This document shows, in pieces, positions 1-4,992 of a DNA stretch of 9,532 bases. The stretch comes from an uncultured Chloroflexota bacterium. GTDB taxonomy: Bacteria; Chloroflexota; Anaerolineae; Promineifilales; Promineifilaceae. Position 1 is the stretch's first letter, and every line of letters starts with the position of its first letter. The notes below the pieces were generated by a model. That model was not told where the DNA came from and made no database searches. It saw only the letters and a list, made by a program, of their open reading frames with translations. Both the position numbers and the translations under genes were made by a program. The stretch spans positions 1 through 9,532 of the forward strand of contig CALFEW010001102.1 of assembly GCA_937958365.1 (NCBI GenBank). The letters are read 5' to 3'.

Positions 1-376
1 AACGATCCCCAATTTGCCGGGCAATCCGTTGATAGGCTTCTTCTCTGGCCGACAGGGCAGCCAGTTCTAACCACAGTCGCAGGTAGGGCTGGATGGTCGG
101 GTCATTCAGCATCCCGGCCAGGTGGGGCAGAAGGGCGTGGAAAGGCATTTGTGCCGGGCGAGCGCTTTCCAACAGGGTGATCATGCGCGCCGCGATGAGA
201 TTGAGCGCGGCAGTCATCAATTCTTCTTTGTTCACAAAGTAGTGCAAGAGCATTCGGTCGCTGGTGCCCACCGCGGCCGCCAGGGGACGAAGGCTGGCCC
301 CCTGGATACCGTGTTCCAGCAGATGATCGGCAATCTTCTCCAAAATGACACGCCTGCGGGTTTCGGTTTTTTTCAT
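1..376 (-). CDS. TetR/AcrR-family transcriptional regulator (partial, C-terminus outside window)
   Basis: Read on the minus strand from ATG at 376 to the window edge this gives 125 open codons. The N-terminus (MKKTETRRRVILEKIADHLL) and the following helix-turn-helix, about residues 27-46 (GASLRPLAAAVGTSDRMLLH, then YFVNKEEL), are typical of the TetR family: a DNA-binding domain followed by a helical ligand-binding domain, of which only the first half is visible. TetR proteins are usually about 190-200 residues, so roughly the last third is missing. An AAGGAAAG ribosome site lies upstream of the start on the minus strand. It is divergent from a small membrane-protein gene, and the gap holds two identical-core inverted repeats, so autorepression plus repression of the neighbour is the likely role. 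The ligand cannot be told from this fragment. Confidence 0.88.
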   Translation of the reverse strand, partial: MKKTETRRRVILEKIADHLLEHGIQGASLRPLAAAVGTSDRMLLHYFVNKEELMTAALNLIAARMITLLESARPAQMPFHALLPHLAGMLNDPTIQPYLRLWLELAALSAREEAYQRIARQIGDR

Positions 377-390
377 GTTTCCCACTTTCC

Positions 391-419
391 TTGACGCTTT
401 ATGTAGCGAATGCTACAAT
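391..419 (+). promoter_or_regulatory. Sigma-70-type promoter of the DUF2834-like gene
   Basis: TTGACG (391-396), a 17-base spacer and TACAAT (414-419) match the housekeeping promoter consensus at 5/6 and 5/6. The first TetR-type operator (402-417) fills the spacer and enters the -10 box, so a bound repressor would block RNA polymerase. The predicted start of transcription, near 426, falls at the edge of the second operator. Visual match only. Confidence 0.65.
402..417. promoter_or_regulatory. Candidate TetR operator, copy 1
   Basis: TGTAGC-GAAT-GCTACA is a perfect 6-bp inverted repeat with a 4-base centre, 16 bp in all. It shares its arms with a second copy 25 bp downstream and lies in the gap between the TetR gene and its divergent neighbour. 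It overlaps the spacer and -10 element of the plus-strand promoter. Operators of 14-20 bp in divergent gaps are standard for TetR proteins. Confidence 0.7.
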
Positions 420-445
420 TTTATTGTGTAGCATCTGCTACGCAA
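418..445 (-). promoter_or_regulatory. Candidate divergent promoter of the TetR gene
   Basis: On the minus strand, TTGCGT (445-440), a 16-base spacer and TAAAAT (423-418) form a plausible sigma-70 promoter. Operator copy 2 (427-442) lies over its -35 box and spacer, and copy 1 covers its start region, so it would be shut by the same repressor. The -35 box is weaker than that of the plus-strand promoter. Confidence 0.45.
427..442. promoter_or_regulatory. Candidate TetR operator, copy 2
   Basis: TGTAGC-ATCT-GCTACG repeats the GTAGC-N4-GCTAC core of copy 1 with a different 4-base centre; only the outermost pair breaks symmetry. The centre-to-centre distance of 25 bp is about two and a half helical turns. 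It sits at the predicted transcription start of the plus-strand gene and over the -35 region of the TetR promoter, suggesting one site for each direction. Confidence 0.68.
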
Positions 446-464
446 TATCACTTTGGAGTTTATC

Positions 465-752
465 ATGAGAAGAATCGTTTTGACCATTACTTTGATTGCA
501 CTTTTGGCGCTCACCGCGGTTGCTGTCTGGCAGCATGGCTACCTGGGTGTTTTTTCCCATCAGTTTCAGAATATGGCCGGGATACAAGTCCTGGTTGATC
601 TCGTCATTGCGCTCGGCATCTTTCTGGTCTGGCTGTGGCAGGATGCCCGATCTGCCGGACGCAACCCCTGGCCCTGGACGCTGCTCATCCTGGCTACCGG
701 GTCCATTGGCGCGTTAGTTTACCTTCTGGTTTACAAAAGCGGCCGCGACTAA
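465..752 (+). CDS. Small three-helix membrane protein, DUF2834-like
   Basis: A 95-residue hydrophobic protein. ATG at 465 is preferred over the in-frame TTG at 453 because GGAG at 455-458 is then correctly placed 6 bases upstream, whereas the TTG would overlap it. Three membrane helices are visible, about residues 4-22, 39-58 and 71-90. The short polar loop between helices 2 and 3 (WQDARSAGRNPWPW) with its D-AR-x-x-GRNPWPW pattern, together with the HGYLGVF stretch after helix 1, resembles DUF2834-type proteins. That family has no established biochemical role. Operators for the divergent TetR regulator lie directly upstream, so it is probably induced by whatever ligand that regulator senses. 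Family assignment is from memory of the pattern and is less certain than the membrane topology. Confidence 0.8.
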   Translation: MRRIVLTITLIALLALTAVAVWQHGYLGVFSHQFQNMAGIQVLVDLVIALGIFLVWLWQDARSAGRNPWPWTLLILATGSIGALVYLLVYKSGRD

Positions 753-816
753 GCCGGTCTTCTGATGCGCATGAAAGGCTGAGAACGGCCGTTAACTCGT
801 TACCGCGTAACTACTT

Positions 817-884
817 ACCACAGAGACACGGAGGACACAGAGATTAAACCTGTAAAACCTCCGTGTTCTCCGTGCCTCCGTGGT
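817..884. repeat. Imperfect long inverted repeat (27-bp arms) with 9-bp internal periodicity
   Basis: Arms at 817-843 and 858-884 pair at 22 of 27 positions across a 14-base loop (844-857). Every mismatch is an A/G transition. Each arm is three degenerate 9-bp units built on ACMCRGAGR. Elements of the type 'accacagagacacggag...' occur between genes in many unrelated bacteria; I recognise the type but do not know its function. No T-run follows, so it is not a standard terminator. It occupies the middle of the 288-bp gene-free stretch between the DUF2834-like gene and the LacI promoter. The rest of that stretch (753-816 and 885-951) shows only one ACGGCCGT palindrome at 785-792. Confidence 0.85.
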
Positions 885-951
885 GAAATCCTAGAGAGGC
901 CCTGTTAGCCACCACTTTGTCCTGATCTCCCCATACACCCGAATAGTTTCC

Positions 952-981
952 TTGACAATCAGGTGGTTTGTCTTGTATACT
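952..981 (+). promoter_or_regulatory. Sigma-70-type promoter of the lacI-led operon
   Basis: A perfect TTGACA (952-957) and TATACT (976-981, 5/6) are separated by 18 bases. The predicted transcription start, about 988, falls in the first palindrome of the twin operator, so the repressor would sit on the initiation site. The 5' leader to the LacI start codon would be about 50 bases. This is the strongest promoter-like sequence in the window. Confidence 0.72.
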
Positions 982-986
982 TTTAA

Positions 987-1009
987 GCGAACGTTCGCCC
1001 GAACGTTCG
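987..1009. promoter_or_regulatory. Twin palindromic operator, probably for the LacI-family regulator
   Basis: Two copies of CGAACGTTCG (988-997 and 1000-1009) are separated by CC; the first extends to the perfect 12-bp palindrome GCGAACGTTCGC (987-998). LacI-family operators are even palindromes with a central CG, as here. The pair is immediately downstream of the -10 box and 32 bp before the LacI start codon, as expected for autorepression. The 12-bp centre-to-centre spacing puts the sites slightly more than one helical turn apart, so two dimers may compete or stack. No further CGAACGTTCG site was seen in the window. Confidence 0.7.
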
Positions 1010-1040
1010 TATAAACCGAGGGAGACAGGAGAAGATTGCA

Positions 1041-2057
1041 ATGGCTCGAACGACATTAAAAGATGTCGCCGCCAAGGCCGGCGTCAGCTACCAAACAGTT
1101 TCCAAAGTGCTTAACAAGCAGGCCACCGTTTCAGCAGAAACCGAAGAACGTATCCAAAGCGCCATACGGGAACTGGGCTACCGGCCCAACGTCAGCGCGC
1201 GCAACCTGCGTACCCAATCCAGCAACCTCATTGGCTACGGCTGGCAGCAAAGCGGCGACAGCAGTCCTCACCCGGTGTTGAACCACTTTCTCTACAGCGC
1301 CGTCCAGCGCGCCGAAGCTGACTTTTATCACATGCTGGCTTTCTTACTGGCGGAGGACATTGCCGAAACCATCTCCCTGTACCGCGATTTGTACGCCCGG
1401 CGGCAGGTGGAAGGATTCATCCTGGCCGACACCAACAACGACGATCCGCGCATTCAATTTTTGATGAGTGAGGGTATCCCTTTTGCCAGTTTTGGCCGGG
1501 CCAACGATGATTGGGACTTTTGCTGGGTAGATGTAGACGGCCGTTCCGGTATGCGCCAGATTACCACCCATCTGCAAGCGCGCGGGCATCAAAAAATCGC
1601 CCTGATCACCTGGCCCGAAGGCTCTCGCGCCGGTGAAGAACGTGAAATCGGCTACTTCAACCAGATGGCGGCCAATGGGCTGCCCGTCGTGGATGAGTGG
1701 ATCGTGCGCGGTAACAACAGCGTCAACAGCGGCTACCGCCTGATGAACCAGCTTCTAGCGCTGCCCCAAGAGCGGCGGCCAACGGCCGTTGCCTGCGTCA
1801 GTGACCAGATAGCCATTGGCGCGATGAATGCCGCCCTGGCCCAAGGGTTGGCCGTCGGGCGCGACCTGGCCATCACCGGCTACGACAATGTGCCCATGAC
1901 CGAATTTCTCTATCCCCCATTGACCACCGTGCAACAGCCCATTCAACAGGCCGGTCAATGTGTCATCGAACTTTTGTTTAGACAAATCAACGGCGAACCC
2001 ATCGAACAAAAAGGGATTCTGCTCGAACCAGAACTCCTTATCCGACAATCCAGTTAA
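1041..2057 (+). CDS. LacI-family transcriptional regulator of the sugar operon
   Basis: A 338-residue, full-length LacI/GalR-type repressor. Residues 4-25 form the helix-turn-helix (TLKDVAAKAGVSYQTVSKVL), and Y17-Q18 of the recognition helix are the same as in E. coli LacI. Residues about 47-58 (YRPNVSARNLR) form the linker and hinge helix that inserts in the minor groove. From about residue 62 the protein is a periplasmic-binding-protein-like effector domain with typical late motifs (GYDNVPMTEFLYPPLTTVQQ, residues about 278-297). AGGAGAAG at 1027-1034 supports the ATG at 1041. It stands first in the operon, behind a strong promoter with twin palindromes, and ends 11 bases before the mutase-phosphorylase gene. 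It most likely represses itself and the downstream uptake and phosphorolysis genes until the sugar or its product binds. The effector is not readable from sequence. Confidence 0.94.
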   Translation: MARTTLKDVAAKAGVSYQTVSKVLNKQATVSAETEERIQSAIRELGYRPNVSARNLRTQSSNLIGYGWQQSGDSSPHPVLNHFLYSAVQRAEADFYHMLAFLLAEDIAETISLYRDLYARRQVEGFILADTNNDDPRIQFLMSEGIPFASFGRANDDWDFCWVDVDGRSGMRQITTHLQARGHQKIALITWPEGSRAGEEREIGYFNQMAANGLPVVDEWIVRGNNSVNSGYRLMNQLLALPQERRPTAVACVSDQIAIGAMNAALAQGLAVGRDLAITGYDNVPMTEFLYPPLTTVQQPIQQAGQCVIELLFRQINGEPIEQKGILLEPELLIRQSS

Positions 2058-2068
2058 AGAGAGACCAG

Positions 2069-4900
2069 ATGCCACATCTTCGCGCAGTTATTTTCGATTT
2101 AGACGGCGTCCTGACCGATACGGCCGAATTCCACTATCGCGCCTGGAAAAAACTGGCCGACGAGGAAGGTCTGCCGTTCACCAGGGCCGACAACGAAAAA
2201 TTACGTGGCGTCTCGCGGCGAGCTTCGTTGCAGCTCATTTTGGGCGAGCGGCAGGTAGATGAGGCCGCATTGCAGGCCATGATGCAGCGCAAAAATGAGT
2301 ATTACCGCCAGATGCTCACCCAGGTGACGCCCGACGACTTGCTGCCCGGCGTGTCGGCGCTGTTGGCTGAATTGGACGCCGCCGGTATGCCCTACGCTCT
2401 GGCTTCGGCCAGCCGCAACGCGCCGGACGTGGTGCAGCGTCTGGGCATCGCCGGGCGTCTGGCGGTCATCGCCGACGGCCGTAGCGTCACCCGCACCAAA
2501 CCCGCCCCTGACCTCTTCCGCTACGCCGCCGCCCGCCTGAACGTCCCGCCGGACTGCTGTCTGGTGGTGGAAGACGCCGCCGCCGGCATTGCGGCGGCTA
2601 TCGCGGCCGGAATGGCGGCGCTGGCAATTGGCCCGGCTGAACGGTTTGCAGGCTTGCTGGACAGAAACGGCCGTGTCACCCGCCGCGACGATCTGCAAAA
2701 CCTCTCTCTGGCCGACCTGCTGCCCATGAGCATGGAAAACGAAACCTGGACACTGGCGCAAGATACGTTCGGCGCCGCCACCCAGCGCCACATGGAAACG
2801 GTGTTTACGATTGGCAACGGCTATTTTGCCAGTCGGGGCAGTCTGGAAGAAGGCTACCCCGGCGACCATCCCCTGACGCTGGCGCATGGCGTGTTTGACG
2901 ACATGCCTGTCTCTTTCACCGAACTGGTCAATTTACCCAACTGGCTCGATCTCGAACTGCTGGTGAATGAACGGCCGTTCCGCCTGGATCAGGGCCAGAT
3001 TCTTTACTTTCGCCGGTATCTGAACCTGTACCAGGGCATTTTGCGCCGCGAAGTGCGCTGGCAGTCGCCGGATGGGGTGATTTTGGACCTGAGTTTTGAG
3101 CGTTTTGCCAGTTACGCGGCGCAGCATGTGGCCGGGCTGCGGGTGTTGGTAACGGCCGTTAACCAACCTTGCCACGTGACGCTGCACACCGGCATCAACG
3201 GCCACGTCGCTAACGAGGATTTGCTGCACTGGCGCTTTTTGGGGCAGGGGCAGGATGATGATGGGGCGATCTGGCTGCACGGCCGTACCCGGCGCACGGG
3301 CATCGAACTGGCAGCGGCGGCCAGCGTGACGGCGGGGGGGGAAACGGCCGTTGTTTGCGAGCAGTGTCCTGGTCAGCCCCGCTTCACCATCCGTCAGCAG
3401 CTAGAGACCGCCCAGACCATGCAGGTGGACAAACTCGTCGGTTACGCCACCTCCCGCGATGCCGCCGCCGCTCCTGTCGTGGCGCGCGCGCAACAAATGA
3501 GTCAGGCCCACGCCTACGACGACCTGCGGCAGGCGCAGCAAGAAGCCTGGGCGCAGCTTTGGCAAGATTGTGACGTCGTCATCGAAGGCGACGACGAAGC
3601 GCAATTGGCCGTGCGCTTCAATCTGTTCCAACTGCTCATCGCCGCCGCCCAACACGACGAGCGCGTCAGCATCGGCGCGAAAACCCTCAGCGGCCTCGGC
3701 TATCGCGGCCATGTTTTTTGGGACACGGAAATTTTCATTTTGCCGTTTTTCATGTACGCCAGGCCAGAGTTGGCCCGCAACATGCTCCTTTATCGTTACC
3801 ACACCCTGGCCGGGGCGCGGCAAAAAGCGGCCGACAATGGCTACACCGGGGCGCAGTATGCCTGGGAAAGCGCCGCTACCGGCGAGGAAGTGACGCCAAC
3901 CTGGGTCCCCCATTCCAGCGACCGCACGCAGTTGGTGCGCATCTGGACCGGCGACATTCAAATTCACATTTCCGCCGATGTGGCCTACGCCATCATGCAG
4001 TACTGGCGCGTGACCGGCGATGACGCCTTTATGCGCGACTATGGCGCGGAGATGATCCTGGACACGGCCCGTTTTTGGGGCAGCCGGGCAGAGCGGGAGG
4101 AAACGGCCGTAACCCACCAGTACGCTTTCCGCAACGTCATCGGCCCCGACGAATACCACGACCACGTAGACAACAACAGCTTCACCAACTACATGGCCCG
4201 CTGGCACATGCAAACGGCGCTGGAACTACTGGAATGGCTAAAAACGGCCCATCCCGTCCAAGCGCAGCAGCTCCTGGCCGATTTACAAATCACCACGGCC
4301 CTCCTCGCCCACTGGCAAGACGTCATCGCCCACACCATCTTTCTCTACGACGCCACAACCGGCCTGATTGACCAGTTCGAGAACTTCTTCGACCTGGAAG
4401 AGGTCTCGCCGGAGTTTATTGCCCAGGCCGACAAATCGTTGCAGGTGATTTTTGGCATCGAAGGGGCCAATGAGCGCCAGATACTTAAACAGGCCGACGT
4501 GATCATGCTGCTGTGCCTTTTCCGCGACCGCTTCGACCATACAACCTGGCAAAAAAATTGGGACGTCTACATGCCCAAGACCGATCACATCTATGGTTCT
4601 TCGCTTGGCCCCAGCTACCACGCCTGGGCAGCCTGCGAAATGGATCGCCCGGAAGAAGCCTACGACCATTTTATGCTGGCCGCGCGCGCCGATTTGCGGA
4701 ATCCCCGCGGCAACGCCGGTGATGGGATTCATGCAGCGTCGGCCGGCGGCGTCTGGCAGGCCCTGGCCTTTGGCTTTGCCGGCTTGCGCCTGACCGCCGA
4801 CGGCTACAGGCTATCGCCTCGCTTGCCGACTCATTGGCGGCGGTTGTCCTTCAAATTTTATCTTCAAGGTCAACAACACGTTGTTGACATCCACGCCTGA
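2069..4900 (+). CDS. Fused beta-phosphoglucomutase (HAD) / GH65 disaccharide phosphorylase
   Basis: A 943-residue two-enzyme chain. Residues 1 to about 217 are a full beta-phosphoglucomutase: FDLDGVLTDT with nucleophile D10 and acid/base D12, GVSRRASL (substrate Arg50), SAS at 113-115, TKPAPD with Lys144, and VVED with E168/D169. It closely follows the Lactococcus enzyme. From about 222 to the end is glycoside hydrolase family 65: an N-terminal beta domain (ETVFTIGNGYFASRGSLEE, about 243-261), then the helical barrel with GHVFWDTE (547-554), GPDEYHDHVDNN (692-703; Glu695 is the expected general acid), KQAD (807-810), GSSLG (843-847, probable phosphate loop) and HAASAGGVWQ (888-897). GH65 enzymes cleave alpha-linked glucose disaccharides with phosphate to give glucose and beta-glucose-1-phosphate, which the mutase domain turns into glucose-6-phosphate. 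Cytoplasmic, no signal peptide. The pattern is closer to trehalose or kojibiose phosphorylases than maltose phosphorylase as I remember them, but the substrate is unproven. Ribosome site weak (AAAGAGAG, 2056-2063). Confidence 0.94.
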   Translation: MPHLRAVIFDLDGVLTDTAEFHYRAWKKLADEEGLPFTRADNEKLRGVSRRASLQLILGERQVDEAALQAMMQRKNEYYRQMLTQVTPDDLLPGVSALLAELDAAGMPYALASASRNAPDVVQRLGIAGRLAVIADGRSVTRTKPAPDLFRYAAARLNVPPDCCLVVEDAAAGIAAAIAAGMAALAIGPAERFAGLLDRNGRVTRRDDLQNLSLADLLPMSMENETWTLAQDTFGAATQRHMETVFTIGNGYFASRGSLEEGYPGDHPLTLAHGVFDDMPVSFTELVNLPNWLDLELLVNERPFRLDQGQILYFRRYLNLYQGILRREVRWQSPDGVILDLSFERFASYAAQHVAGLRVLVTAVNQPCHVTLHTGINGHVANEDLLHWRFLGQGQDDDGAIWLHGRTRRTGIELAAAASVTAGGETAVVCEQCPGQPRFTIRQQLETAQTMQVDKLVGYATSRDAAAAPVVARAQQMSQAHAYDDLRQAQQEAWAQLWQDCDVVIEGDDEAQLAVRFNLFQLLIAAAQHDERVSIGAKTLSGLGYRGHVFWDTEIFILPFFMYARPELARNMLLYRYHTLAGARQKAADNGYTGAQYAWESAATGEEVTPTWVPHSSDRTQLVRIWTGDIQIHISADVAYAIMQYWRVTGDDAFMRDYGAEMILDTARFWGSRAEREETAVTHQYAFRNVIGPDEYHDHVDNNSFTNYMARWHMQTALELLEWLKTAHPVQAQQLLADLQITTALLAHWQDVIAHTIFLYDATTGLIDQFENFFDLEEVSPEFIAQADKSLQVIFGIEGANERQILKQADVIMLLCLFRDRFDHTTWQKNWDVYMPKTDHIYGSSLGPSYHAWAACEMDRPEEAYDHFMLAARADLRNPRGNAGDGIHAASAGGVWQALAFGFAGLRLTADGYRLSPRLPTHWRRLSFKFYLQGQQHVVDIHA
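4869..4888. repeat. Perfect 9-2-9 palindrome at the 3' end of the phosphorylase gene
   Basis: GTCAACAAC, a two-base centre AC, and GTTGTTGAC form a perfect inverted repeat within the last codons of the phosphorylase gene (encoding GQQHVVD), 10 bases before the stop codon. It contains TTGACA at 4884-4889, but no good -10 box follows at the right distance. It could be a regulator site ahead of the binding-protein gene, or a chance result of the Gln-Gln-His-Val-Val codons. Confidence 0.45.
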
Positions 4901-4943
4901 CGATAGGAGGTGATGCGGACATCCATCAATTCTGATTGCTAGA

Positions 4944-4971
4944 CTGACGTTAACAGAGTTTCCAATTTAAT
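4944..4971 (+). promoter_or_regulatory. Weak candidate internal promoter ahead of the binding-protein gene
   Basis: CTGACG (4944-4949), a 16-base spacer and TTTAAT (4966-4971) make a marginal sigma-70 match in the 92-bp gap between the phosphorylase and the binding-protein gene. This gap is A+T-richer than its surroundings. The resulting leader would be only about 15 bases, barely leaving the AGAGGAG ribosome site at 4978-4984. Binding proteins are often expressed above the level of the rest of the operon, which is the reason to record it; readthrough from the lacI promoter is equally possible. Confidence 0.25.
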
Positions 4972-4992
4972 TTCTAAAGAGGAGAATGAACC

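Noticed and set aside
122..394. 90-codon plus-strand ORF at the left edge
   Set aside because: It is opposite the clear TetR-family reading frame, ends inside the promoter region and has no recognisable domain.
844..1056. 70-codon minus-strand ORF covering the inverted repeat and the LacI promoter
   Set aside because: It runs across the strong plus-strand promoter and twin operator, and its C-terminal HHGGTENTE peptide is simply a translation of the widespread repeat element. No ribosome site supports it.
3401..4213. 270-codon antisense ORF opposite the GH65 domain
   Set aside because: The plus strand carries conserved catalytic motifs throughout this stretch. The antisense product is His/Val/Gly-rich and resembles no known family.
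2726..4900. Separate GH65 gene starting at the internal ATG of 2726 or 2732
   Set aside because: There is no ribosome site before either ATG, no stop between the mutase and phosphorylase parts, and codon use is continuous. A fusion is simpler, although these Met codons may be relics of an ancestral start.
4913..4942. Nine-codon mini-ORF (MRTSINSDC) after AGGAGG at 4905-4910, as a leader peptide
   Set aside because: The ribosome site is only two bases from the ATG, too close for normal initiation, and no attenuator-like structure or repeated control codons follow.
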